Positions 15,781 to 24,035 of a stretch of DNA of 27,017 nt are shown piece after piece. Position 1 is the stretch's first letter. Each line of letters starts with the position of its first letter. Below the pieces are notes generated by a model. It did no database searches and had not been told where the DNA came from. It saw only the letters and a list, made by a program, of their open reading frames with translations. The position numbers and the translations under genes were made by a program. The stretch lies in contig CALVNU010000005.1 of assembly GCA_944349915.1 (NCBI GenBank), positions 1-27,017 of the forward strand, written 5' to 3'. This DNA comes from an uncultured Clostridia bacterium (GTDB taxonomy: Bacteria > Bacillota > Clostridia > Christensenellales > UBA1242).

Positions 15781-16239
15781 TTATCTATCAATATGAAATG
15801 GATTTCCATCTAAAAAAGTTCCGCCAATATGAGAATATCCAAGTTTGCCTGAGGCTTTTCTCATAATACGCGATTTGTGCTTTGCGTAATATGCTCTACA
15901 ACGCGGATTGACGCAAATATATCTTTGAGAACGACTAAAATATCCCATCAACATAAACTTTGCTTTTCCCCCAATTTCATCCAAAAGTGGCTCTTTATAC
16001 AAAGAGTCTTCTCCACAATATGGGCAAGGCTCATCAACTCGTATATGAGCGTGAAAACGCTTGGCAGATTTATCCCAATTTTTCTTGTTCTTATTTTCAT
16101 CGCCTTTTTTATCGCTTTTGTCTTCTTTGTCTGGGGCGCTTTGCTCTTGCTGATTTGAAGAATAATCACTTTGCTCGCCATATGCGGATTCTTGGTCTTG
16201 GCTAGCGCCGTCCTCTTCTTCATCATAATATTCTAACAT
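15781..16239 (-). CDS. Acidic protein with zinc-ribbon-like domain, unknown function
   Basis: A 152-residue protein. The first 60 residues are strongly acidic and low in complexity (EEEDGASQ, DKEDKSDKKGDENKN), probably disordered. The remaining part is compact, with CPYCGE and CVNPRCRAYY giving a likely four-Cys metal site, then a basic segment (KHKSRIMRKASGK). A nucleic-acid or ribosome contact is conceivable but unproven. Start ATG 16239 follows GAGGTG; a GTG six bases upstream is possible. It heads the operon with degV and the SDR gene. Confidence 0.8.
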   Translation of the reverse strand: MLEYYDEEEDGASQDQESAYGEQSDYSSNQQEQSAPDKEDKSDKKGDENKNKKNWDKSAKRFHAHIRVDEPCPYCGEDSLYKEPLLDEIGGKAKFMLMGYFSRSQRYICVNPRCRAYYAKHKSRIMRKASGKLGYSHIGGTFLDGNPFHIDR

Positions 16240-16288
16240 AAACACACCTCAAAATTTATTATACACAATTGTTATGATTTTACAAAAT

Positions 16289-16309
16289 AAAAAAGCGCAT
16301 TTTCTGCGC
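16289..16309 (-). terminator. Terminator after the small membrane protein gene
   Basis: GCGCA (16295-16299), loop TTTTC, TGCGC (16305-16309). On the minus strand the stem is followed by a run of Ts. It separates the 77-residue gene from the zinc-ribbon/degV operon. Confidence 0.7.
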
Positions 16310-16318
16310 AATTTTATT

Positions 16319-16552
16319 TTAGTCAATCCAAAGAACTTTGCCTACTACAATAAGTGAAATAATGTCAATAAGCCACATAAACGGAATTCCAATCACCAGC
16401 AATAAAATTCCAAGAACTATTCCTAGAACATTGCCTTTGTCAATGGACCTAATAAGACGATAAACATTCCAAACAATATCTAGAAATGGAATTGCAAGAA
16501 TGATTTTAATCCACAACGCAAGCCCGTCCATAGCATTAATAAAATTTTTCAT
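16319..16552 (-). CDS. Small two-helix membrane protein, unknown function
   Basis: A 77-residue hydrophobic protein with membrane segments at about 13-33 and 42-72. ATG 16552 has a strong GAGGAGGGG. The middle (RLIRSIDKGN) is the only charged loop. No family recognised; such small proteins are common in Clostridia. It is bounded by a terminator at its 3' end and the AT-rich region before the tRNA-Leu locus. Confidence 0.75.
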   Translation of the reverse strand: MKNFINAMDGLALWIKIILAIPFLDIVWNVYRLIRSIDKGNVLGIVLGILLLVIGIPFMWLIDIISLIVVGKVLWID

Positions 16553-16692
16553 ACTCCCCTCCTCGATAGAAATATTATATGCTCAAAAATATTTTTAGTC
16601 AATCAAATAATGTAGAAAAACAAGTTTTTTTGTTTTATTTTGCAAATATGTTGACAAAATTTTAAAGAGTTGCTTAATTTTTTTGTTTTACA

Positions 16693-16721
16693 TTGACAAG
16701 CGTAAAAAAAAAGATTAAAAT
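16693..16721 (+). promoter_or_regulatory. Promoter of the tRNA-Leu locus
   Basis: TTGACA (16693-16698), 17 bases, TAAAAT (16716-16721), an almost ideal sigma-A promoter. The predicted start is near 16728, about 470 bases before the tRNA. The transcript would first cross a diverged unit and both altered tRNA-Leu-like copies. Confidence 0.65.
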
Positions 16722-16930
16722 AAAATAGGTTTTACTGGTATTGTTAGTTGCAATATACAATAGCAAAAACCTTGGTATTAGTTTTAAAACAAAGTCTAAC
16801 TCGCCTTAAAACATCTGCTCTTAAGTATGTTTTGGTCTCAACGCGAAAAGGACAATTTGCTTTCTTCTAAAAAATATTCTATTATTTGAAAGCCAATGAT
16901 TTTGTTCTAAAAATTTTACTTCTTTGATAT

Positions 16931-17064
16931 GCGGAAGTGGCGAATCCGGGGTCCCCAAAAAATGAAAGTTTTTTGGGGTGGTAGTGGCAGACGCGTAGGT
17001 TTGGGTCTCTGCGCGAAAAAGAAATTGTGTTGCTTTAAAAAACTTTATCCTATTGTTTTGATAT
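16931..17064 (+). repeat. Altered tRNA-Leu-like unit 1 (134 bp) with inserted palindrome
   Basis: It begins like the real tRNA-Leu (GCGGAAGTGGCGAA). A block of about 40 bases then replaces part of the D-loop, with CCCCAAAAAA and TTTTTTGGGG as perfect 10-bp arms. Next comes tRNA sequence again (TGGCAGACGCG), then a second hairpin in place of the anticodon to T-arm part. The tail (AAATTGTGTTGCTTT) matches what follows the real tRNA. It cannot fold as a tRNA. A more diverged relative of its 3' half occurs at about 16832-16890. Confidence 0.8.
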
Positions 17065-17198
17065 GCGGAAGTGGCGAATCCGGGGTCCCCAAAAAATGAA
17101 AGTTTTTTGGGGTGGTAGTGGCAGACGCGCAGGTTTGGGTCTCTGCGCGAAAAAGAAATTGTGTTGCTTTAAAAAACTTTATCCTATTGTTTTAATAT
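17065..17198 (+). repeat. Altered tRNA-Leu-like unit 2 (134 bp)
   Basis: Nearly identical to unit 1, with only two base differences (T to C in CGCGCAGG and G to A near its end). The change to CGCGCAG completes a perfect 7-bp stem with CTGCGCG, whereas unit 1 has a wobble pair there. It ends exactly where the intact tRNA-Leu begins, so the three starts are spaced 134 bases apart. Confidence 0.8.
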
Positions 17199-17284
17199 GC
17201 GGAAGTGGCGAAATGGCAGACGCGCAGGTTTCAGGTACCTGTGGTAGCAATACCTTGTGAGTTCGACTCTCATCTTCCGCACCA
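17199..17284 (+). tRNA. tRNA-Leu (anticodon CAG)
   Basis: A complete 86-base class II tRNA. The acceptor GCGGAAG pairs with CTTCCGC, and CCA is encoded. The anticodon stem CAGGT/ACCTG closes the loop TTCAGGT, giving anticodon CAG, which reads CUG. A long variable arm (GGTA/TACC) and a T-arm with TTCGACT follow. It is the only intact member of a tandem set of three. Confidence 0.95.
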
Positions 17285-17307
17285 AATTGTTGCTTTTAAA
17301 CACAAAA

Positions 17308-17394
17308 ATCTTTTCTATTTGAAATCTTTTCTATTTGAAATCTTTTCTATTTGAAATCTTTTCTATTTGAAATCTTTTCTATTTGAAATCTTTT
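17308..17394. repeat. 16-bp satellite, five full copies
   Basis: ATCTTTTCTATTTGAA is repeated five times without change (17308-17387), followed by a partial copy. There are no unique spacers, so it is not CRISPR. It lies between the tRNA-Leu and the end of tilS. Confidence 0.95.
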
Positions 17395-17418
17395 ATAAAA
17401 CAAAAAAAGACTAGCCAT

Positions 17419-18753
17419 CTAGTCTTTTTTTACTTCAATCATGCAGGCTGTTGGTGCATCTGTAATCCTTACTTTATTTGAGATTTCTACCCCTGCAATT
17501 ACATACACTTCATTGCCATCTGCAAGCACTGGCAAGACCTTTCGCTGTCGAAGTGGAATTTTTTTGTCTATAAGATATGATTTAAGTTTTTTGCTTCCAC
17601 CGCCAAACTTTTCAAACACATCACCATCTTGTCTAAATCTCCAAACGGCAGTTTTTGGAACTTTTCTAAAGTCTATATAAAGCACATTCTTGCGTGGTGC
17701 GCAGTCTTTTACCCGCTTGACAATAATTCTGCCAAATCCTTCAACTTCAAATTCACCGCTCTTGAAAGGTTGATTTAAAACGACTTCATCTTTGTGCTTA
17801 TTGACAATTGTGATATAGTCATATTCTTTTATTGCAACAGCATCAAAAGGCAGAGAAATTCTTTTTCCGTTTTCAAGATTTTTTGCAAGATCCAAAATCA
17901 TATCTATATGTTTTCTTTCAATATCTTTTGTTATACCTATTGCTTTGAGCGCCTTAAAGATTATTCTAATTATAATTGGCTTGTCAAAGAAGAAATAACT
18001 TGTTGGTATTTTTGCTTCTTCATCTTCAACAATTACTGCGTCTGCATAAAGATTTTTGTTGATATATTCATCATCTTCACTAACCGCTTGCCCAAATGAA
18101 GCAATTGCCTTGACAGCGTTTGGCCAGCGAGTTAAAACTTGTTTCATAACAACATTGCGGATAAAATTTCGGTTGTAAGAGGTGTCGGTGTTGGTTTCAT
18201 CTTCGCGATAATCTAGGTCGTATTCATCTATGTATGCCATGATTTCTTCTTTTGAAGTGTTAAGCATAGGTCTAATATATACATTGTCCCTAATTGGCTC
18301 CATACCCTTTGCACCGCTAACCCCACTTCCTCTAAATATATGCATTAAGATGGTTTCCGCCTGGTCTTGCATATGGTGGGCTAGAGCAATTTTATCTACA
18401 AGGCCTTTTCTCAATAAAGTTTTAAAAACGCCATATCTTGCTTCTCTGCCAGCGGTTTCAACACTTACATTGTTTTCTTTTGCAATTTTTGGTGCGTCAA
18501 CGCGAAATTTATAAAAACGCACACCTAGTTCTTTTGCTTTTTCTTTTGCAAAGTCTGCGTCAATATAACTGTTTTCTCTTATACCGTGGTCAATGTGAAT
18601 TGCAACAACTTCTATATCCCATTTTTGCTGGTTGCTTGCCAAATAATGCAGAAGCGCCATAGAATCGCTTCCACCACTAAAGCCAACGCCTATAACATCG
18701 CCAGCAGAAATCATTTTTGTTTGCTTAATAAACTCGTCAATCTTTTCAAACAT
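17419..18753 (-). CDS. tilS: tRNA(Ile)-lysidine synthase
   Basis: A 444-residue N-type ATP pyrophosphatase that converts C34 of tRNA-Ile2 to lysidine, so that it reads AUA. The ATP loop is SGGSDS (26-31), followed by HIDHGIRENS and the AHHMQDQAETILMHIFRGSG block. The middle and C-terminal TilS domains follow (RQDGDVF, LKSYLIDKKIPLRQR). ATG 18753 with AAAGGGG was chosen over the longer frame to 18819. It has its own promoter and lies downstream of spoIIE, an order common in Firmicutes. It is an essential gene in most bacteria. Confidence 0.95.
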   Translation of the reverse strand: MFEKIDEFIKQTKMISAGDVIGVGFSGGSDSMALLHYLASNQQKWDIEVVAIHIDHGIRENSYIDADFAKEKAKELGVRFYKFRVDAPKIAKENNVSVETAGREARYGVFKTLLRKGLVDKIALAHHMQDQAETILMHIFRGSGVSGAKGMEPIRDNVYIRPMLNTSKEEIMAYIDEYDLDYREDETNTDTSYNRNFIRNVVMKQVLTRWPNAVKAIASFGQAVSEDDEYINKNLYADAVIVEDEEAKIPTSYFFFDKPIIIRIIFKALKAIGITKDIERKHIDMILDLAKNLENGKRISLPFDAVAIKEYDYITIVNKHKDEVVLNQPFKSGEFEVEGFGRIIVKRVKDCAPRKNVLYIDFRKVPKTAVWRFRQDGDVFEKFGGGSKKLKSYLIDKKIPLRQRKVLPVLADGNEVYVIAGVEISNKVRITDAPTACMIEVKKD

Positions 18754-18777
18754 TTTTTTTGCCCCTTTATCTTTTTT

Positions 18778-18806
18778 ATTATACACTATAAAATAGAAGT
18801 AGGCAA
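18778..18806 (-). promoter_or_regulatory. tilS promoter
   Basis: On the minus strand TTGCCT (18806-18801), 17 bases, TATAAT (18783-18778). The predicted start is near 18771, leaving a leader of about 17 bases with the SD. Confidence 0.7.
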
Positions 18807-18942
18807 GACTAAAATTCAAAAAATTTATTTGTTTATTATTTTTTTGCTTTTTTTAAGATTTTTTGCGTTTTTTTTTCTGTTTTTATTGATTTTTTTGCAT
18901 TTTTACTATTTTTTTTGTTTTGTAAATTTTTAATTTTTAAAT

Positions 18943-21219
18943 TTAAAAAATTTTGACAACCAGGCAAGTCATGTCGTCAACCGCATATCCGTTGTTGTTT
19001 GCCAGCGCTTTGTCAACAATAGCCTGCGCATATTCTTGCGGATTTGTGGTTTTGATTGTTAAAAGAAAATCGCGATAGTCCTTATCGCTTCCAAAAGCAT
19101 CGTTCACCCCATCACTTGAAATGACAATAAAATCTTTTTCCGACAAAACAACTTTTTTAATTAGTGGTTTTGCCTCTTGTATAACCCCTATTGGCAACGC
19201 TCCACTTTCAAGAATTTCGCAGCCGTCCTCTCTTCTTACAAAAGATGAAGTTGCTCCCATTTTAACAAAATCTGCAATGCCACTTTTTAAGTCTACAACA
19301 CAAATGTCTATTGTTGAAAACATTTCGTCTTTTTCAAGATTTAAAAGTTTGTTGACCGATGAAAGAATTATCTCATTATCAAATCCGGCTTTATAAAAAT
19401 TTTCCACCAGTCCGATTGCTGTTTCTGCCTTATCGTGAGCCTCTCCGCCACTTCCCATACCATCACAGATTGCAAACATAAACTTGTCGCCGTCAAGCCT
19501 TTCAATGCTGTGGCAATCCCCCGACAGAGAAGACCCAGACTTGTTTTGCAGAGCAATGCCAAAAATACAATCAAATCGCGGAGCCGTTTTCAAGTTGACT
19601 GTGGTTAGCCCGGCGCGGGAAGATGGATAACTTTCAAAAATCGCCATTTTGCTTCCACAAATTTTGGAAACAACGCTTTGAAGCCGAGTTTTCTCCACAT
19701 CCTCATCGCGAACAATAAGTGACACAACCATGGTTCTGGCATCTTTATCATATACCACAGCATCGGTGCACGCAATATTGTTGAAGGCAAGTTCGTCAAT
19801 CAACTTGTCTTCTTTGCTGTTATCAAATGTCAAAATTGGTTCAACTTCGCTTGCAAGTTCCCTCATAAGTCCAGCCACGCCAGAAAGTTGGTCGGAAATT
19901 AAAAGTTTGCTAGTGTCAACATTCCCAACCAGTTGACTATAATTTCTATATTGACTTGTCAATGTGTTTATCTCGCTTATAAGCATGTTTCCTTTGCCAC
20001 AGCGTGATACTAGATAACTTGGAAGGTCCAGTATTGTAATCCTTCCCTTTTCAAGAGCAATCGTTATCATCTCTTCAAAAACTTTTTTTGTGTCTGCAGA
20101 AAAGGTTCTGTGGCAATGCTTTTCTTCTGAACAATTTTTGCAAATTGTTGACCTTATTTCGTTGTAAAGCATTTCTTTTACTTGTTCTGGGCTCATCTCC
20201 GATTTGATAAGTCTTTTAAACACCGAATTCATTTCAAAAAACACTTCCGACAGGTTGTCAAGTCGCCTGTGCAAAATTTCGCGGTTTCGATTGATAAGAT
20301 TTTTAACCGCAAGATTTTGACTGTTTGAAGTAAATAAAATTTTGACTTCTTGATACCATTTTGAAGGAAGAAAAAAGAATATTAGGCTGGAAATAAGGAC
20401 TGGCAAACATTCAATAATGCCATAGGAATAATAGGTGTTGAAATAAAAACCGCAGATAAGTTCTGCCACTATAACTCCTGCAACCGAAAAAATGCGATAC
20501 TTTGTGCTAAAAACGCCGGCAAACAGTGCCCACAAAATAAGTGGTGCAAAATAAATCGGATTATTAGAAGAAATAAGTGTGCCAAGCGCCATAATTGATG
20601 ACACCAAAATGCCCATGCGCGCGCCTGCAATATAATTAAACACCAAAATTATAAAGCAGGCAAAAAGTTTTAAAAATGAAAAGTTGTAAAAATAAAAATT
20701 ATCAAGCCCTGCCGAGAAGGCAACGAGTAAGATTGCAGAGCAAACAATTTCAAAATTTGAAAACTTGAACGCGCTTTTTCTAAGCAGAAGCGGTTCGAAA
20801 AAAGATATTGCAACATAACAAAACAACAACGCTGTTATCATATTTACAACTATCAATATTGGATTGAGTCCACCTAAAACTTGAAAAGTGATAGAGGCAG
20901 ATTGACTTATTGCAAGATATACAAAAAGTTCCCACTTTTTCATGCCCTTTTTGCACATGATATGTATGTAATACGGTAAAACCAAAACTAAAACTGTAGC
21001 CAGTGCACAGATTGCATTTTGCAAAGTTGGATATGCACAAATACTTCCTATAAGATACGCTGGCGACAAAATCCAAACTTTTTGATTTGCCCAGGCAAGC
21101 GCAAAAAACATGGAAAAAGCAAACGGAAAAATAATGCCTGCCACAGACGCCAATGAAAGAACATAAAATAATATTATAAACCCCAAAAACTGTGCAAAAT
21201 AAAATAGTTTTGTTTTCAT
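18943..21219 (-). CDS. spoIIE: Stage II sporulation protein E (PP2C phosphatase)
   Basis: A 758-residue membrane phosphatase. In sporulating Firmicutes SpoIIE dephosphorylates SpoIIAA and so frees sigma-F in the forespore, and it also acts at the polar septum. Roughly the first 300 residues form about ten membrane helices, a linker with a Cys cluster (CKNCSEEKHCH) follows, and the last 200 residues are the PP2C domain with CDGMGSGGEA and SSDGVNDAFG metal-site motifs. It is slightly shorter than the 827-residue B. subtilis protein. ATG 21219 with GGAGAG was chosen over ATG 21234. An intact gene implies the organism can, or recently could, form endospores. Confidence 0.94.
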   Translation of the reverse strand: MKTKLFYFAQFLGFIILFYVLSLASVAGIIFPFAFSMFFALAWANQKVWILSPAYLIGSICAYPTLQNAICALATVLVLVLPYYIHIMCKKGMKKWELFVYLAISQSASITFQVLGGLNPILIVVNMITALLFCYVAISFFEPLLLRKSAFKFSNFEIVCSAILLVAFSAGLDNFYFYNFSFLKLFACFIILVFNYIAGARMGILVSSIMALGTLISSNNPIYFAPLILWALFAGVFSTKYRIFSVAGVIVAELICGFYFNTYYSYGIIECLPVLISSLIFFFLPSKWYQEVKILFTSNSQNLAVKNLINRNREILHRRLDNLSEVFFEMNSVFKRLIKSEMSPEQVKEMLYNEIRSTICKNCSEEKHCHRTFSADTKKVFEEMITIALEKGRITILDLPSYLVSRCGKGNMLISEINTLTSQYRNYSQLVGNVDTSKLLISDQLSGVAGLMRELASEVEPILTFDNSKEDKLIDELAFNNIACTDAVVYDKDARTMVVSLIVRDEDVEKTRLQSVVSKICGSKMAIFESYPSSRAGLTTVNLKTAPRFDCIFGIALQNKSGSSLSGDCHSIERLDGDKFMFAICDGMGSGGEAHDKAETAIGLVENFYKAGFDNEIILSSVNKLLNLEKDEMFSTIDICVVDLKSGIADFVKMGATSSFVRREDGCEILESGALPIGVIQEAKPLIKKVVLSEKDFIVISSDGVNDAFGSDKDYRDFLLTIKTTNPQEYAQAIVDKALANNNGYAVDDMTCLVVKIF

Positions 21220-21236
21220 AAACTCTCCATGCATAA

Positions 21237-21281
21237 ATTATAAAAAATAACTAAAAAAAGACATAGCCAAATGTTGTCGAA
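21237..21281 (-). promoter_or_regulatory. spoIIE promoter region with Spo0A-box-like site
   Basis: On the minus strand a -10 TATAAT (21242-21237) has no good -35. A TTGTCGAA (21274-21281, plus strand) is centred about 48 bases before the predicted start at 21230. This fits a Spo0A-activated sigma-A promoter, as known for spoIIE in Bacillus. The box lies in the loop of the upstream gene's terminator. Confidence 0.55.
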
Positions 21282-21288
21282 CTATGTC
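21253..21288 (-). terminator. Terminator of the guanylate kinase-like gene
   Basis: GACATAG (21260-21266) pairs with CTATGTC (21282-21288) around a 15-base loop. On the minus strand it is followed by seven Ts. It insulates spoIIE from the upstream gene. Confidence 0.8.
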
Positions 21289-21351
21289 ATTTTTGCTCTC
21301 ATTTTGTGATATTTTTATGCCACGGATATTGCTGTGTTACTTTTGCTTTTT

Positions 21352-21915
21352 CTACAAATCGCTTTTAAGCTGTCTTTTGCGTTCAATAGCCTTTAAAATT
21401 GTGTCAACAGTATTGTTTAAATTGTCGTTATCTATAACAATGTCATAATCTTTTTTATGCTCACGCTCAAAAGGCGCGCGCGATAGCCTTAATTTTATAC
21501 TTTCTTCGCTCTCTCCCCGCTCGTGAAGCCGTCTTTTTAATTCTTCATCATCAACTTCCAAAAATATAGACAAAATTTCATCTTTCGCAAAATATTTACG
21601 CAATTTTTGGTTCCCTTTCACATCAATATCTCGAATATAATCATGATTTTTGTCTTTTTTAACCTTTTCAAGTTCATCTTTCAAAATTCCGCGATATTCT
21701 CCATGGACAAGTTCATGTTCAAACAACAGCCCTTGGTTTAATTTTTCTTCAAACTTGTCTTTCGACATAAAAAGATATATATCACTTTTTTTCTCGTTCG
21801 GTCTTGGTTTGCGCGTTACCGCCGAACGAAAAACCTTGAAATCTTTTCTCTTTTTTAATTCTTCAATGACAGTATTCTTTCCACTGCCCGAAACTCCAGA
21901 TAAAATAATAAGCAT
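21352..21915 (-). CDS. Guanylate kinase-like protein
   Basis: A 187-residue P-loop kinase of the guanylate kinase family, which makes GDP from GMP and ATP. The P-loop is GVSGSGKNT (7-15), where the usual Ser after Lys is Asn. SAVTRKPRPNEKKSDIYLF is the GMP-binding segment, followed by HGEYRG (usually GxYYGT) and DIDVKGNQ (usually DIDWQGA). The lid and C-terminal RLSRAPFEREH follow. The deviations from consensus suggest either a diverged Gmk or a specialised paralog. ATG 21915 follows GAGGTGG. It ends in its own terminator before spoIIE. Confidence 0.82.
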   Translation of the reverse strand: MLIILSGVSGSGKNTVIEELKKRKDFKVFRSAVTRKPRPNEKKSDIYLFMSKDKFEEKLNQGLLFEHELVHGEYRGILKDELEKVKKDKNHDYIRDIDVKGNQKLRKYFAKDEILSIFLEVDDEELKRRLHERGESEESIKLRLSRAPFEREHKKDYDIVIDNDNLNNTVDTILKAIERKRQLKSDL

Positions 21916-22068
21916 AACCACCTCTTTTGTTTATAATATCAAATAAAACAAAAAAAGTAAACAAAATCAATGTTTTGCAAATTTCCGCGCTAAAATTTAT
22001 GGCAATTGACTAACAAATTCAAAAATTCATCGACGAATCAATCTGCTTGCCACTTTGCTATACTCTTG

Positions 22069-22761
22069 TCACATTTGGAAATAGTTAATAATTCCACAAA
22101 GCAAACTGTAACAAAAATCTTGACGATATTCTTGTGTTTGCAACAACTTTTCTTCTTCTGGATTTGATAGAAAACCACACTCTACAAGACAGGAAGGAAT
22201 TTGCGAGTAATTTAGCACAAAATAGTCCCCCACGCTAACATAATCTCTTGCGCTGTCAAAACTTTGACTTAATGATGACTGCACGCTTTTTGCAAGTTCA
22301 AACCCAAGACCGGAACCTTTTGCATAAAATACCTGTGCCCCTTCGCTTGATGACAGCGGAAAGGAATTCATATGAAGACTTATCATTATGTCTGCGCCAC
22401 TTCCATTGATAATGCTTTTTCTTTTCTCCATTTCACTTTTCTTTTTGTTTGGAGCGCTCTCGTCATAAAGACCGTCCATCGTAGACCTTGTCAAAACCAC
22501 ACCAAATCCAAACTGCTCACATAGGTTTTGAAGTTCCAAAGCATACTCAAGATTGAGTTTGCTTTCTGTAACGCCAGTGTCTTTACCCACAGCACCGCCA
22601 TCTCGCCCACCATGTCCAGCGTCGATGACGATGGTATAAGTCGGCTTTGGCGAAGAAGTAGTCTTAACAGCAAAAATAGTTATAATTGCCACCACGCAAA
22701 TAATAATGCTTAAACAAATCAAGATTGATTTTTTACTTATAATCAAAAACAAATTTTTCAT
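22069..22761 (-). CDS. N-acetylmuramoyl-L-alanine amidase, CwlD-like
   Basis: A 230-residue membrane-anchored amidase (Amidase_3). A single N-terminal helix (about 9-30) is followed by the catalytic domain with zinc ligands in IDAGHGGRDGGA, the Glu in TESKLNLEYAL, the His in ISLHMNS, and the catalytic Glu in CLVECGFLSN. Length and N-terminal anchor match CwlD, which helps make muramic-delta-lactam in spore cortex. Nearby spoIIE supports a sporulation role, but a vegetative amidase cannot be excluded. ATG 22761 was chosen; the frame extends to GTG 22848 with no sensible sequence. There is no SD, and a TAAAAT lies five bases upstream. Confidence 0.88.
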   Translation of the reverse strand: MKNLFLIISKKSILICLSIIICVVAIITIFAVKTTSSPKPTYTIVIDAGHGGRDGGAVGKDTGVTESKLNLEYALELQNLCEQFGFGVVLTRSTMDGLYDESAPNKKKSEMEKRKSIINGSGADIMISLHMNSFPLSSSEGAQVFYAKGSGLGFELAKSVQSSLSQSFDSARDYVSVGDYFVLNYSQIPSCLVECGFLSNPEEEKLLQTQEYRQDFCYSLLCGIINYFQM

Positions 22762-22898
22762 AATGTATTTTATTAACAAGACAAACTTTTTATCACTTAT
22801 CTCCAAACACTTGGTACAAAAGATTGAAAATACATATTTTGGCAACACTTTCTAAATCTTTTCGTGATATTTATTATTTAATTTTAAAAAAAATATGA

Positions 22899-22904
22899 TA
22901 TAAT
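22899..22904 (+). promoter_or_regulatory. Extended -10 box, leaderless-type
   Basis: TGA TATAAT (22896-22904) lies six bases before ATG 22911. No good -35 is present, consistent with an extended -10 promoter. There is no SD. Confidence 0.55.
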
Positions 22905-22910
22905 CTGCTT

Positions 22911-23941
22911 ATGGAAATCACTGTTAAAAATTTAAATAATCTTTATAAATCTACATTTGACAATGTGGAAAACCTTTCTCAATTTCTTGCTAAAAATCGT
23001 ATTGACAACGCACTGGACTTTCACTATGGACATAGAATCAAAATTGACAAACAATTTACAAATGAAATGTATCCTATTCCGCTTTTTCGCTGTAGATTGC
23101 AAGGAATAAAAACAGAAATTTTTCTTGATGTGTATACAACAAAAACTACATGGGTTATGTTAAACTTTACCCAAGCAAACAAGAAATTTTATCTTTGGAT
23201 TTGAGTGTTTTCAAAAATTTGAAATATTTAATATATGGCTTCTATTATCAACAAGAATTGTTTAATGCAGAAAATATAGCACAGACAAAAGAAAACATTA
23301 AAAAATCAAAAGAAAGCAAATTTATTGTCTATTTTGACTTTAAAAAACTTGAGCAGGTTTTCAATATAGTTGAAAAACTTTCAAGCAAGCCAACTACCCA
23401 AAACAAAAGTTTTTCAATAGCAAATTATAAATGCGACTGTGGGCATTACATATCTATTGACGCCGACAATGGCTCTTGCCCAGTTTGTGGAAAAGATAGT
23501 CATTTCAAAAGAAAGATAAAAACAAAATGCCCCGTTTGTCAATCTAGATGTTTGAAAGACCACTATGGCAATGGCAAATGTGATAATTGCGGTTGGCAAT
23601 TTGACAAATACTCAAACAAGTTTAGAAGCCGAGTAATCTATCCTAACCTTGTTTCTCTAAATAAAGCAAGAAACCTATATAGCGAGAATAAACCTATGAA
23701 GCCTGACTTGAATGATTTTCTTGAGGCATTTGAGTTTTATGGGGAAACAGGATTTGACTATAAAAATATTGGATTTTCATTGTTTGCTAAAAATGAAAAT
23801 GGTATTGAATTTAATTGGGGACCAGAACCGAATGGTACTGCATATTTTAAAGATAAGCAAGATTTTATTCAAAATGCAAAGATTGGAGATGAATATGTGC
23901 GGGATATTTGGGATAAAGTTGAAAATCCTTGTTATTTATAA
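22911..23941 (+). CDS. Cysteine-rich CPCC-type protein, frame-disrupted near 23159
   Basis: Two overlapping frames appear to be one gene of about 343 codons. The first, ATG 22911 to 23204, gives an N-terminal part (YPIPLFRCRLQGIKTEIFLDVY). The second continues from YPSKQEILSLDLS to 23941. The second contains CDCGHY and CPVCGK knuckles. A CPCC-like domain follows, with CPVCQS, CDNCGWQFD and SLNKARNLY. Last comes a compact C-terminal domain (DLNDFLEAFEFYGETGFDY, ending IWDKVENP). A putative separate start at 23150 has no SD and overlaps by 55 bases. The zero-frame heptamer G TTA AAC (23159-23165) is where a -1 shift would join them exactly. It may be a damaged gene, a sequencing error or recoding. 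Role unknown. Confidence 0.7.
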
Positions 23942-24003
23942 AAAATTAAAGCATATCAAACGATATGCTTAGGCTATAGCCAAATAAAAAGGTCAACAGT
24001 ATA

Positions 24004-24035
24004 AAATCTGTTAGATTGTGCTAACAGATTTTTTT
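24004..24035 (+). terminator. Strong rho-independent terminator
   Basis: AAATCTGTTAG (24004-24014), loop ATTGTG, CTAACAGATTT (24021-24031) and a T tract. Two smaller dyads precede it: GCATATC/GATATGC (23951-23968) and GGCTATAGCC (23972-23981). It ends the CPCC-type gene. Confidence 0.8.

Noticed and set aside
17063..17260. 65-residue coding frame across the tRNA-Leu region
   Set aside because: It runs through repeat unit 2 and the tRNA itself and has no ribosome site.
17308..17394. CRISPR array
   Set aside because: The 16-bp units abut with no unique spacers and there are no cas genes.
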